The notes beneath the pieces are model-generated. The model did not search any database. It was not told the DNA's origin and worked only from the letters and a program-made list of their open reading frames with translations. Made by a program: the position numbers and the translations under genes. Of a stretch of DNA of 64,000 nt, positions 1 through 10,590 are shown piece by piece. Every line of letters starts with the position of its first letter. The stretch's first letter is position 1. Source of the DNA: Xenoacremonium recifei (lineage: Eukaryota; Ascomycota; Sordariomycetes; Hypocreales; Nectriaceae); assembly GCA_012184525.1 (NCBI GenBank), contig WOFQ01000031.1:62001-126000 (forward strand), written 5' to 3'.

Positions 1-2
1 AT

Positions 3-983
3 GCCGCCGTGGCACTTCTCGGAAAGTCTGGTGCTGTGTGCACGCTGATCATGATCTTCATGGCTGTCACCTCTGCTACTTCCGCCCAGCTGATTGCCGT
101 CTCATCCATCATGACCTACGATGTGTACCAGACCTACATCAACCCTAGCGCAACTGGCCGCCGCCTTATTGCCATTTCACACTCCTGCGTCGTCACCTAC
201 GGTCTCGTCATGGCCGGTTTCAGTGTTGGTCTGCACTATGCCGGCATCAGCATGGGTTGGCTGTACCTATGGATGGGTGTCATGATTTCAGCTGCCGTCA
301 TCCCCGCTGCCAACACGCTCCTCTGGAAGCGCCAGAACTGGATCGCCGCGTCTTTCTCTCCGATCCTTGGTCTCATCTGCGCTCTCATTGCCTGGACTGT
401 GACTTGCGCCAAGGAGTACGACGGCGTGCTCAACGTCGACAACCTTGGCGCCAACAACCCCATGCTGGCGGGCAACGTGGTTGCTCTCCTGAGCCCTCTC
501 ATCTTCGTACCCGTCCTGACCTTTGCTTTTGGTGCCGACAACTACGACTGGGCATCCATGATGGCTATCAAGCAGAGCGATGATTCTGACTGTGTTGAGG
601 TTACGGATAGCGAGACGGGCGTGACAAGCCGCGCCCGAGTCGTCGCCCCTGAGGAGGACCCGGCTAGACTTCACCGAGCTTCCAAGATTGCCAAGATCAT
701 GGCGGCTTCTATGACCTTGGGCTTCCTTGTTCTGTGGCCTCTGCCCATGTACGGATCATCGTATGTGTTCTCGAAGCCCTTCTTCACCGGCTGGTGTGTT
801 GTCGGCATCATCTGGCTCTTCTGCAGTTCGATTGCTGTTGGGATTTTCCCCTTGTGGGAAGGACGATCCAGCATGATCCGCGTGTACAAGGGCATGTTCA
901 TGAAGAGTTCTGGTGAGGAGGCTGTGGATGGTGTCTCCGTCAAGGAGCGCAAGGAGAGCCAAGACTTGGATGCGAAGGAGTAA
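3..983 (+). CDS. Urea/polyamine permease, DUR3-type sodium:solute symporter (5' partial)
   Basis: The reading frame is open from the first bases of the window, so the gene starts upstream and only the C-terminal half (about 325 residues, family length about 650-700) is present. Several hydrophobic membrane segments are visible, followed by a short polar tail rich in Ser/Glu/Lys. The stretch FGADNYDWASMMAIKQ and the preceding helices resemble the C-terminal half of fungal Dur3 urea transporters, which import urea (and polyamines in yeast) across the plasma membrane under nitrogen limitation. The GTG at 9 is internal, not a real start. The gene stops at 981-983 and faces the convergent MFS gene, with only about 85 bp between the two stops. 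Family assignment is from sequence recognition; the substrate is inferred. Confidence 0.85.
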   Translation, partial: AAVALLGKSGAVCTLIMIFMAVTSATSAQLIAVSSIMTYDVYQTYINPSATGRRLIAISHSCVVTYGLVMAGFSVGLHYAGISMGWLYLWMGVMISAAVIPAANTLLWKRQNWIAASFSPILGLICALIAWTVTCAKEYDGVLNVDNLGANNPMLAGNVVALLSPLIFVPVLTFAFGADNYDWASMMAIKQSDDSDCVEVTDSETGVTSRARVVAPEEDPARLHRASKIAKIMAASMTLGFLVLWPLPMYGSSYVFSKPFFTGWCVVGIIWLFCSSIAVGIFPLWEGRSSMIRVYKGMFMKSSGEEAVDGVSVKERKESQDLDAKE

Positions 984-1068
984 GGTCAAGGAGTATGGAT
1001 ACAAAATGGCGTAGGTGCAGGTATATAGCGTTGATACAACTTTGAGAATTTATTCGAGATTAGCTTCA

Positions 1069-2700
1069 TTACAGGACGAAAAGAGTGACCCCATCTCCGT
1101 TCTCCCTTAATTTGGTGTTGGCTCTACGCAGCATAACTTTCATGATAATGCACGTCACAACCGACAAGAGCGAAAACGCCATCATCAACAAATTGGCCAT
1201 GACATATCGCGGCCCATCACTAGAAGGAAAGAAGTATGGGCTCCATATGTTTCCCAGCTGGCTTAGGAGGTTGATGATGGCCGTAGAACATGCTCGTTTC
1301 TCTGCCGTCTGGTTCAGTGTCGAGCTGGCCCAGCTAAATACCATGGCATTTGACGAAAAGCAGCCACAGATATAGAGGAACGCTGCAACATAACGGGCAG
1401 CATTGTCGAGAGTTGCCACAGAGATGATGAAACCAATGCAAGCGACCGCTTGAGGGACAGCGATGTGGTATCCTCGATCCCTGTGCCGATCACTAGACCA
1501 AGCTGTCATGAATGCCACAGCAGTGCCCACGAGATAGGGAGGGGCTGTCAGGACGAGCGTTATGGTTGTATCCCCGAGGTTGAGGCCTTTGACAATCGTT
1601 GGGAAAAAGTTGTTGAACCCATACGCACTATGGTTAGCCGTGAGCATGAGCACCTGCCCCTGGTTAGCGACCCTTTCTCAATCGGATTGTCTGGAACTTA
1701 CAAAGACCCAAGTCCGGATATCCTTCACGGCAAGCTTCAAGCCATTCCACAGGCTAGGATCAGATGGAGGAAGAGAGACGCGATCTCGTTCCATTCTTTC
1801 CATGGCTACGTTCTGCTCTGCATCAGTGAAGAGCCATTTGGCCATTCCTGTCTTTTGACCGGGAAAATCTGGAAGAAGAATGACAGCTATGACAGCGGCG
1901 GTAAAGCTGCCGGACCCCTCGATGATGAAGAGCCATCGCCATCCCGTAATGCCCCTGGCACCGTCAAGGCCCGACAAGACACCAGCAGCAATGAGACCAG
2001 AGAAGGCTGTAGCAAGAAGGACGCCGGAGTAGAGAATCGCAGTTCGAAGAGCAAGCTCCTTGCGAGGATACCAGCAACTCAAGAGATACATGGCTCCGGG
2101 GAAGAACGGAGCTTCTGCGATTCCCAAGAAAAAGCGAATGGCGATCAGGCTGCGATAGCTTGATGCTGCAGCTGTCGCAGCCGATATGCAAGACCAAAGA
2201 GCAGCCCAAGCAGGGATGTATAGAGATGGACGGGTCCTAGTCAGTAGCATATTACTGAACGGGTGTTAGCCCTAATCTTGATGCTGGAAGAGAGTATCGA
2301 ATTATTTACCTTGGAAGCTGCATCAGCATGTAACTGACGTTGAGGATGGACACTGCGACATTGAACTGGGTTCCTTTGAGGCCGAGATTCTCTTCAAATC
2401 CTCCGAGACGAGCCTGCCTGTAAAGTAGAAAATTAGCTTATATTAGACTGAAAGACGTTGGGAAACAAACGCGATGTTGTTCCTGTCCAAGTAATTGAAC
2501 AAATACAGAAGCCAAACCATGGGGATAAGAGTGAAATCGAGTTTTCGCACAAGGCTCTTTTCTGTGGCTCGCCATTGTTCGTCCGACATCCCAGTGTTAA
2601 TTTTGGACTCTGTTTCAACTGCATATTCTGTCTCTTTAGACTGGTCAACGTCGATGTGATCCGAAGTGGCAGCCATAATGTCCTGCTTAATATTTGACAT
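1069..2700 (-). CDS. MFS transporter, allantoate permease/TNA1-like anion:cation symporter family
   Basis: Four exons read on the minus strand. The start ATG at 2698-2700 opens a polar cytosolic N-terminus (MSNIKQDIMAATS...), and the first helix ends in the family hallmark YLDRNNIA just before intron 1. Exon 2 (around 2320-2417) encodes the second segment with GLKGTQFNVAVS. Later exons carry RFFLGIAEAPFFPG and GARGITGWRWLFIIEG, both typical of the Dal5/Tna1/Seo1 family, which moves carboxylate-type nutrients such as allantoate, nicotinate or biotin precursors. About 12 membrane segments are expected and the protein ends at 1069. An upstream in-frame ATG near 2940 is ignored because it lacks family similarity and precedes a promoter-like region. 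The promoter holds the inverted CGGAGTAG element pair described separately. The substrate cannot be read from sequence. Confidence 0.85.
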
Positions 2701-3299
2701 TTTGTAACGGTTGATTGAGATTGAGCAAAGCGGTATTGCCTGTGTTGAGCGAGCCCATGATAAACTGGAGGTCCGGGAGCTTTCTTTAAATAAACTGCCG
2801 TGGGGTATACTCCGGGGAACCACGGGGGGTGGCCTGGGGATGTGGTACTTGGACGAGGTGGTCAACTGGTGAGATCCCCACGGGGTACTCCTCTCGGAGT
2901 AGTCCTTGATGACGATGATTACGAACCGCTCTCCCATCACTGGACCTGGACTACTCCGTGCCCCAACCTTAGGCTCGCTCCATTCCCCCAGGCTTGGAGT
3001 GCGGAGAATGAAACCACCCTAAGCCCATCTCGAATTCGCTCCTCAGCACCGGCGGACGTAGTGGCAAGCGCGTAATGTTGCGGAAGCGAATCAAGAACTT
3101 GGGTTACTTCATTTGGGTGATATGATTCTCCAGGAAAAACCAGCCATAACGTCTAAGTTTCCCAGGAAGTACAGACACGTCTACCATCTACAGAGAAGGC
3201 AAACAAAGCGGCGCACTGGAGGATCATTTTCACTTAGAGCCATTGAGGTGCATAAATACATAGATACTTAGTATTTTACAAGACCATCTAAAAAGGCTA
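2701..3299. other. Intergenic region: MFS promoter and aconitase 3' flank
   Basis: No gene is supported here; the short open frames on either strand have no recognisable features. The half next to the MFS gene is unusually rich in CGG/CCG and CCCC/GGGG words, including TACTCCG at 2808-2814 and the inverted 11-bp pair at 2895-2905 and 2948-2958. The half next to the aconitase stop is ordinary AT-moderate 3' flank. Confidence 0.6.
2895..2958. promoter_or_regulatory. Inverted pair of an 11-bp CGGAGTAGTCC element
   Basis: CGGAGTAGTCC at 2895-2905 is repeated in perfect inverted orientation as GGACTACTCCG at 2948-2958, with a 42-bp spacer. It lies about 195-260 bp upstream of the MFS start codon at 2700. 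The right copy continues into CTACTCCGTGCCCC (2951-2964), which matches 17780-17793 with one mismatch. CGG-containing inverted elements are typical Zn2Cys6 regulator targets, and four such regulators are encoded in the window. Binding is inferred. Confidence 0.55.
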
Positions 3300-5772
3300 T
3301 CAAGCGACGCTGTCCAAAGCTACCTGCTTGATGTAGTTCAGTGCACTCCCAGCCCTCAGCCAAGCAATCTGGTGCTTGTGATATGAATGGTTCAGCTTGG
3401 CCCTCCACACAGACCCAGTCTCCGAGGTGATTTCCATGATGACTTGCTTTCCTGGTTGTAGGAGCTCGCCATCGGCATCAAGCAAGCTGACCTTATCCCC
3501 CTGTTTGATCCTGTCGTAATCAAGAGGATCAGCAAAGGTAAGAGCCAGCATTCCCTGCTTCTTCAAATTTGTTTCGTGTATTCGGGCGAAACTCTTTGCA
3601 ATAACGGCAATGCCACCCAAGAACCGAGGCTCCAGAGCCGCGTGTTCTCGTGAACTGCCTTCTCCGTAGTTGTTGTCCCCGATGATACACCATCTCCTCC
3701 CTGCTTGTTGGAGGCTCTGAGCGGCTTGAGGTATCGGCTGTAATTTCCCATCAACCGGGTTTACGGTCATTCCCGTCATATTGACAGAGCTTGCGTCCGA
3801 GAGAAAGTCGTTTGTTGCACCGAGGAGCATATTGTTGCTAATGTTTTCGAGATGGCCGCGATATTTATACCAGGGTCCCGCTGGCGATATGTGATCCGTC
3901 GTACACTTTCCACGAACCTTGATTAGAATGTCCATGTCTTGAGCCTGGCCATCCTGCCAAGGCTTGAACGGCTCCAGGAGTTGCAATCGATCACTATTTT
4001 GATCGATAATGACCTTCAGTTCTGAGGTGTCCGTCATGACTGGAGCCTGAAATCGATCCGTTCCAGAGACAAAAGAGTTGGGGAGCTCTTGTGAGCTCGG
4101 CGGCGAGAAGTTGAACTCGGTAGTTACTCCATGCGAGTCTCGGACACTGAGAGAGTCGATAGTAGGATTGAAGGTGAGATCTCCACTGTAAGCAAATGCA
4201 GTCGCCATCTCTGGCGAGGTGACGAAGGAATGAGTCGCTGGATTGCTGTCGTGACGTCCAGTAAAATTACGATTGAAGCTCGACATGACAGAGTTCTTCT
4301 CTGCGCCTTTGACGTCGACATCTTTTCGATCCCACTGCCCGACACATGGCCCACAGGAACTGCTTAGAATAGTGGCTCCTGCATCTCGAAGAGTCTCTAG
4401 GATGCCGCTTTTCTCGGCTGTAGCTCTGATCTGTTCGCTACCAGGACTGACGAGAAAGCGCGTCTTCACCTTGTCCAGACCGGCATTCTTTGCCTGTAGA
4501 ACTAGGTTGCGAACCTTCTCGAGATCTTCGTAGGAACTATTGGTACAGCTGCCAACCATACTGCAGCTCAAGTTGGACGGCCATGAGCTTTCGCTGACAC
4601 GGTCTTTGAACTTGGAGAGAGGATGCGACAAGTCCGGAGTGAATGGTCCGTTGATGTGAGGCTCCAGCTGATCAAGGTTGATTTCAATAATTTCGTCGTA
4701 ATACTCTTCGCTCCCGGCATCGGCAACTAGGAGTTGGTCTTTGACGGCGTCGGCAGAGGCAGCGATGTCGGCTCTTTTGGTTGCTGCCAGGTACCTTGAC
4801 ATGGCTGGGGAATAGGGGAAGATGCAAGACGTTGAACCAATCTCCGCAGACATGTTGCAGACGGTTGCCATTGCTGTGGCACCGAGAGACTCACAACCTG
4901 GACCGAAGAACTCGATAACCTTACCCTTGCCACCCGAAACTGTGAGGATGCCGGCTAGTTTGCATATTATATCTTTCGAAGAAGCCCAGCCTTGAAGTCG
5001 ACCAGTGAGATGAACACCCAGAACATGAGGGCAGGACAGCTCCCAGGGCATACCAGCCATTGCATCAACTGCATCTGAGCCTCCCACACCAATACCCAAC
5101 ATTCCCATGCCTCCTGCATTGGGCGTATGTGAGTCGGTTCCTATGATGAGACCGCCAGGGAATGCGTAGTTCTCGAAGATGGTGATGTGAATAATGCCAG
5201 CTCCTGCCTTCCAGTATCCTATGCCGTACTTCCTCGATGCGCTTCCCAAAAACTCATATACTTCTTTGTGTTCGCGTACGGCCCGCTCAAGATCTGCTTC
5301 AGCGCCCAATTCTGCGACAATCAAGTGGTCACTATGGATGGATGTAGGGATCTTGACTCTAGGCAACCCAGCACTGATAAACTGGAGGAGAGCCATTGTT
5401 GCCGTGGCATCATGGCAAGCCACTCGATCTGGTCTCAATTTGAGAACTGTCTTGCCCCTCTCGATCTCATCTAGTATCCATTGTTGTTCCGTAAGGTCGA
5501 GATGGCTATAGAGTAGCTTTTCGGATAACGTGAGTGGACGAGAGGTGTTGTTTGTGACATTGCGAAGGGTTTCGAGCCGTGAGCTATAATTGAGAGGGTT
5601 GTACTAGAAGCAGGTGTCAGATTCTGAGATGATGCTGTGGGGTGTTTTGACTGACAGGTTCCAAGGGACTCAAGGCAGTATGAGATGCAGGGGTAGCAAA
5701 ATTTCGAGTCTGGGCTTGTATGGGTGCTCGTTGCAGAAGTCGCCTCAGACTTGGTTGTGCGATTCGATGCAT
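3300..5772 (-). CDS. Mitochondrial aconitate hydratase paralogue
   Basis: Two exons: 5772-5656 and 5603-3300, joined across a 52-bp GT-AG intron, give about 806 residues. Exon 1 starts MHRIAQPSLRRLLQRAP and is Arg-rich, Ser/Ala/Gln-containing and free of acidic residues, as expected of a mitochondrial presequence. The join yields LEPYNPLNYSSRL, the normal aconitase N-terminus. The three [4Fe-4S] cysteines are visible in SMVGSCTNSS and SSSCGPCVGQW, and the swivel-domain motif GDNNYGEGSSREHAA is intact. The family interconverts citrate, cis-aconitate and isocitrate in the matrix. Compared with housekeeping Aco1 the sequence looks divergent (for example HSDHLIVAEL and ASRKYGIGYWKAG), and the setting among cluster-type genes suggests a specialised second copy. 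Another tricarboxylate substrate, such as homoaconitate or an oxalomesaconate-type acid, is possible but unproven. Confidence 0.9.
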
Positions 5773-5856
5773 TTTGGCAGCTCCCCTTACTGTTCAAAAG
5801 CAATACCCTCAAGCCAATTTCACAGCGTTCTCAAGGGGATTTTCTTTACGAAACTG

Positions 5857-5919
5857 TAAATTGAATGATTTCGTATTTCGAAACTTCGTTGCGCTTCATT
5901 CCATTGGCCTGAACAACGA
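5857..5919. repeat. Repeat segment A, better-preserved copy (aconitase promoter)
   Basis: These 63 bases align without gaps to the reverse complement of 11156-11218 with 10 mismatches by hand count. Eight of them are transitions, and seven of those make the 11-kb copy more C-to-T/G-to-A. The copy sits 85-147 bp upstream of the aconitase ATG, so it may double as promoter sequence. Confidence 0.65.
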
Positions 5920-5926
5920 AACAACG

Positions 5927-6007
5927 ACCGGACTCCTCCGCGAAGTCCGGGGTGGCCGCGGGTTACTCCGGGTCTAGTCGGGACTTAAGCGGGACTACTC
6001 CGGAACG
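5927..6007. repeat. 81-bp GC-rich repeat B, copy 1
   Basis: This copy aligns without gaps to 13552-13632 with 12 mismatches in 81 bases (about 85% identity, counted by hand). It contains GGACTACTCCG at 5992-6002 and TTACTCCGGG at 5963-5972. It lies upstream of the aconitase gene, next to repeat segment A and an AT-rich tract. Confidence 0.75.
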
Positions 6008-6345
6008 AAAAATACATTAATAAGGTATAAAATCTCAATAGTTAACTATATATATTTAAATAACTATAATTAATTATATTTATTTTTTTATTGTAATTAT
6101 ATAATTAGCTTATATTTTCTAGGATAAGCTGTGCTGTGCTTATCTCCCTAGACATGAGCGTGGTAGATCATGTGCAGGGCACGTGATTGATAACGGTATG
6201 TCCGACATGGCTCGTGACAAAGAGGAGGGATAGGAATAGGGCTTAATTATTATATACTAGATCTATTATTTTTAATAAAACCTCTTAAGTCTGTAGTATC
6301 TCTAACCGGGCATCATATTCCGTGCGAATAATAAACAGATATTAT
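6008..6345. repeat. AT-rich, RIP-like tract
   Basis: The stretch is composed largely of A and T with frequent TpA steps and no coding potential. It borders repeat B. It resembles RIP-mutated remnants of mobile sequence common in filamentous ascomycetes, but no element family or terminal repeat can be recognised. Confidence 0.4.
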
Positions 6346-6590
6346 GTGAACAGTATGACTTATTTTAATATCTGAGAACCTAAGTAGGCTATCCTGAAGT
6401 GCGCAGGGGTTGTCTATACACTTAATGCGTTTCTTTAGATCGCCGAGTTTGGAGCCATGATCCAGTGATTTATTCACACATGCCTACGCAAGTGACACTG
6501 GTCACATATGCCCGATATGGTCAGGATATTTATAGTATCTGACATTCTGGGTTAGAATTTCTTGACTAGGACCCTAGAGAACCCAGATGG

Positions 6591-8420
6591 TCACACATAT
6601 CCGGCGCTCTTTTCGGGGTTTCCCGCCTGTTGCTGTTGTTGAATATGTTCCTGTATTGCTTCCAATCCTTCAATAGTAATATCCTAAAATAATGTTAGCC
6701 AATTGTTTTTATGGCAAAATGGAGACACTTACTGGACCGATGAAAGTTTTCCGCTTCTGAACAAACCATGTTATAACAATAAAGAGAACGATTCCAACCA
6801 GCACGACACTGACATAATTCATGCTTCCGACAGTCGTTGGAATGACGATGGGGAAACAAAAAATGACGCTATAGAATGCACACCAAAGACAGGTGAACGC
6901 ATTCACGAAGACACCAAATTTCCCGAGCCTAAAGCTCCGTGGAGGAAGAATCTTCTCACGACCTCTGAAGAGTAGAATAGCTTGGGGAGCAGCATAGCTC
7001 ACGTTTAACGCCAGAATGGCCATCGAAATAATACTGTTGAAGGCTGCAGTTGATCCAATAAAGATCAATCCGTATAGGGCACAAAAGACAATGCATATGA
7101 TGGTGGCATTAATCGGAGTCTTGAGTATGGGATGAATTTGCGCAAAGACCTTCGAGTACGGCAGACCGTTATCTCGGGAGAAGGCCCAGGTCAGACGTCC
7201 CGAAGTTGCAATGCAGGACATAAGAACGCCCGAGAAGTTGAGTAAGATCCAAAAGGTGAAGACGGTGCACGCGCTCCTACTATACCCTGTGGCTTGGTAG
7301 AAGACCTCGAGAATTGGCATTACCGAGCTCGCAATGGCATCGAGGTCTTGAGAAGAAAATAGAAGTGCAAGGACAAAGGGCACAGTTGTGCTAACCCCGA
7401 TGACAACAGTCCAGCACATGATTCTGGGGATGTGGTACCCAGGTTTAGGCACCTCCTATCGATTATTCATCAGTGATAGCCCCGACACAATGCGTTCTGG
7501 TTGAACTAGATATTCTTACTTCAGCAATATGAGTGACCGAATCTGTACCCAGAAAGGCGTACATGCATGATCCGACGGCAAGGACGAAAGACATGCCATC
7601 ACTCCAACCAGTGGCATTGGTGTATGTGACAAAAACCATTTTAGAGGATTGTTTAGGTCCACTGGCGGCGAGCATCGTGATTATGGACACGAGAAATGCC
7701 AACAAACTGCACCAGAAGAAGCCCTTCTCCAAAGTAGGCAATAGCTTGGGGGCACAGCATACAAAAATACCTGCCAGAATGAGAAGCAGCAGATATATGA
7801 GATATGTTTCCCATTGCGTGGGAGTGTAGTCGGGGTGAAACAGAGAGGCTAACGCCAGAGCAATCTCGGCTAAATTGATCGAAGTCAGACTTGTGAATCT
7901 GCACCAAGCCTTAGGAATCAAGAGCCATACCACAATAAATAGCCGCAGATGTAGTAGTCAAGCACCAAGCCAGGGTGCTCAGCCAGCCTGTGATAAATGC
8001 GGCAAATGCTCGGGTTCTAGTAGAAGACACCATAAATGCGAAATGATACTGCCCACCACTAGACGGGTATGCCGAAGCTAATTCAGCAAGACCGGCGGCT
8101 GCGGCGAGGTCAGTTGAGCGGTCCAAGAGACTATAGAACTAGTCATGAATGTTTAGATAAAGCTTACTGATGATGAGGCACGCTGTGGCAGCGATGATGA
8201 CCCCCCAGAAGACCGCCGGGCCGCCTCCAGCGATCAATGGAGTGATAAAAACAGCGCAGTATCCAAGCCAAGAGTTGGTAATGACAAAGGCCAGTGATAG
8301 AGCAGCAAAGCTAGAGAACTGGCGGGGCAGTTCGCCTTGGTGTCCTTGAGCACGCAGCAGAAGCTCATCAGACGATAGCTCGTTCGTGTCCTCTGCTTTT
8401 AAGCCTTGCTGGTGAGACAT
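6591..8420 (-). CDS. Amino-acid/GABA permease (APC superfamily)
   Basis: At least five exons on the minus strand. The start ATG at 8418-8420 gives MSHQQGLKAEDTNELSSDE, then QFSSFAALSLAFVITNSW, the first helix of fungal GABA/choline-type permeases. Intron 1 runs from about 8166 to a CCGCAG acceptor, restoring AGLAELASAYPSSGGQYHF, the family's conserved helix 2-3 segment. A later exon holds SACTVFTFWILLNFSGV and TSGRLTWAFSRDNGLPYS, also typical. The last short exon (after an intron at about 6691-6728) encodes DITIEGLEAIQEHIQQQQQ and stops at 6591. About 12 membrane helices are expected. The likely role is uptake of GABA or another amine at the plasma membrane. The substrate is inferred from the family. 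Confidence 0.85.
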
Positions 8421-9195
8421 GGTGTTTGGTGCCGCCCTTGCGTTCTTTTTATGATGGGAAGAGTGGTATATGAGGGAACGATACTGATAATTATACAGGA
8501 GGGGGGCAAAGAAGAGGACTGACACCATCCTTATATAACCTTTTCTGATGCCCCCATCGCTATCCAAGAAGGGTGTGGACCAACAAATGTCGGACGAGAT
8601 CGGTCTTGCGGGAATTTCAAAATCTCAATCGTGGATCTAGGTCAAAGCCAATGCTGGTCGACATGGGCAACAATCGTTGCTCTATCTAGGAACTATGACA
8701 TCTGATCCCGGGATCATGCGTACATTGGGACAGCTAATTGCGATATCCTTCGGTCTTTTCTTTCTGGAAAAGCTAGTAAGCATATTTTATGGGTGGCTAG
8801 CGTGCTGCTTATCGTACGAACGACTTCTATCATGAGCTCGGTGCCAGTCTCGTTCTTCTGATCGCCAGTGATGAACTATTGCAAATCGGGGTTTCATCCA
8901 TGGAACCTGATAAGCGCGGAAGATCGACCTGGCGAGACTGATAAACGCGCGAGGTAGAAATCATTCGGAAAGACTGATAAGCGCGCAAGGCCTAGGCGGT
9001 ACCCTCATTCCCCCTAGATTGTGCGTTGGACCAGTAAAAACATTTGTATTGAACGATACCGGAATGACCAATGAATTAGTACATGAAGTTGCCCCCTCGA
9101 ATGGTATAAGTATGGCTGCTGCTTTGGAACGTGGCAACTAAGAATGGGAAAGCAACTCTGTTTTCCCGTCTGATTTTGAATTTGGAAATATCATC
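8421..9195. other. Divergent promoter region: permease / aldoxime dehydratase
   Basis: No gene is visible. The region separates two divergently transcribed genes, so it should serve both. It contains a perfect 14-bp palindrome, TGATCCCGGGATCA (8703-8716), and three spaced CTGATAARCGCG motifs (8907-8985). Confidence 0.6.
8907..8985. promoter_or_regulatory. Three spaced GATA motifs, CTGATAARCGCG
   Basis: CTGATAAGCGCG occurs at 8907-8918 and 8974-8985, with CTGATAAACGCG at 8938-8949, all on the + strand. HGATAR is the core bound by fungal nitrogen GATA factors (AreA/NIT2), and clustered sites usually matter most. The extra shared CGCG flank makes chance unlikely. The sites lie about 210-290 bp upstream of the aldoxime dehydratase start and about 490-565 bp upstream of the divergent permease start, fitting nitrogen-responsive control. 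Binding itself is inferred. Confidence 0.55.
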
Positions 9196-10290
9196 ATGCC
9201 TCTCCTCGTCCCTGATCTCCCTGACCGGTTTACAATCTCCACCTTCGGAGCACAATACCACGGTGAATCCCCATCAGAATCCAAGGCTGCCTTGATTCAA
9301 CAGTTTGAGGCAGTTCTGAAGGCCTCAGCCGTATTCGTCGAGGATCTCGTTCAAGATGACACCGAACGTGGTCTGGGGCTCACTCGCATCTGGATCAGCT
9401 ATTGGAAATCGCCTGCCGACTATCAGAAGTGGTGGGAGTCCCCAGATGTGAAGCAGTTTTGGGCCGCCCTGCCAGATGATGCTGGCTTCTGGCGCGAGAG
9501 GCTGCACTTCAACAAGACGCGGTTCGTCACGGAAATGTCTCAGGATATCCCGTCTGGCGTCGGCCATCTTGGCCCTCTGCGACCCTTGACCGAGAAAACG
9601 GGCTATTGGGGCGCCCTACGCGACCGTATTGAGGAGTCCACGAACCGAAATATCCTGGCTTCCAGCATCGATGGGGTGCCAGAGCCCAAGCAACCCACTG
9701 GTGCTCTTCGACAAGGCCGTGTTCAGATGACGAAGTTCCCCGAGAACATCTGTTTTGTCATTGAGGGACAAGACCACACGGCATTTGAGGCAGACGAAAA
9801 TAAGCTTTGGTCGGAGAAATTCCACCGCAACACGAAACGGTTCATCACGAATGTTGTCCGATCAGGCCCGGAAGCTGGGATGTTGACAACGCGCCTATGT
9901 CACGTTCCCGATAGTGGGAAAATCAAGGTCGAGCCTTCATATGCCCCAGACGACCCAGATATCTTTCCCGCGCTGGACTACAATCGCACCGTAGAAATAT
10001 TCTTCTTTCTAGAGTTTAGGTACATGGAGCGTGCCGGGCGGCGAGAGAAGGCCCATGTTGCTTTGCGACGGGATTTCATGGATGCGTACGAGCCGGACGG
10101 TGTCATGGGCCATGGAAAGATGCTCGTGTGGGTGGATTGTGGTGTTTTGAAATCTGAGGATATTGAGGCAGAATATGTTGGTTGTTACGATACAACTGGC
10201 TTCCTGGCTTACGATCATTACCCAGAATTCAGCTCGACTTCAGGCCGATCGAGGTTGCAGGGGCTTCTCAGTTATGTTGGCCTTGCATAG
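9196..10290 (+). CDS. Haem-containing aldoxime dehydratase (phenylacetaldoxime dehydratase family)
   Basis: A single uninterrupted frame of 364 residues starts MPLLVPDLPDRF. The length and motifs match the haem-containing dehydratase family: GYWGALRDRIEES near residue 137, IEGQDHTAFEADENKLW near 189, and NRTVEIFFFLEFRYMERAG near 263. Family members use ferrous haem b to dehydrate aldoximes (R-CH=NOH) to nitriles in the cytosol. His287 in the segment KAHVAL is my candidate for the proximal haem ligand; the distal catalytic His cannot be placed with confidence. There is no signal peptide. Three GATA motifs lie upstream and two more downstream. No nitrilase or nitrile hydratase gene is present in the window, so the fate of the nitrile is unknown. 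Confidence 0.88.
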   Translation: MPLLVPDLPDRFTISTFGAQYHGESPSESKAALIQQFEAVLKASAVFVEDLVQDDTERGLGLTRIWISYWKSPADYQKWWESPDVKQFWAALPDDAGFWRERLHFNKTRFVTEMSQDIPSGVGHLGPLRPLTEKTGYWGALRDRIEESTNRNILASSIDGVPEPKQPTGALRQGRVQMTKFPENICFVIEGQDHTAFEADENKLWSEKFHRNTKRFITNVVRSGPEAGMLTTRLCHVPDSGKIKVEPSYAPDDPDIFPALDYNRTVEIFFFLEFRYMERAGRREKAHVALRRDFMDAYEPDGVMGHGKMLVWVDCGVLKSEDIEAEYVGCYDTTGFLAYDHYPEFSSTSGRSRLQGLLSYVGLA

Positions 10291-10590
10291 ATGCATTCCA
10301 GTAATACTAATATTTTGTTTTATAAACTTCTGAAACCGCCATCGATACGTGGAAAACAATCCTGAATACACACGCTGTCAACGATCCACATGCCGGAGCC
10401 CATGTAGCTGCACGGTCCTTGACATGGCTAACAAGTCCGAGCGATCAATCTAAACAGATTTTCCATCAGTCCAATTCCAATAATGCCATTGATAGACCTC
10501 GCGGCAGGTCGAGCTGATCTCACGCTGCTCTCCTCTAGGAAATACGAGTCGTGCACGGGACAGTCGGCAAGTATTGGTGTGTTCCATGGC

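Larger units (their letters stand above)
5773..6590. other. Intergenic region with repeat copies and an AT-rich tract
   Basis: No gene is supported. The aconitase promoter side holds a segment (5857-5919) related to 11156-11218, directly followed by an 81-bp GC-rich repeat (5927-6007) shared with 13552-13632. From about 6008 to 6120 the sequence is extremely AT-rich with many TpA steps, then mixed to the 3' end of the permease gene. This looks like RIP-decayed repeat debris. Confidence 0.6.

Noticed and set aside
2800..3075. 91-codon frame upstream of the MFS gene
   Set aside because: Proline/glycine/tryptophan-rich reading of a CGG/CCC-rich promoter region; no start context or similarity.
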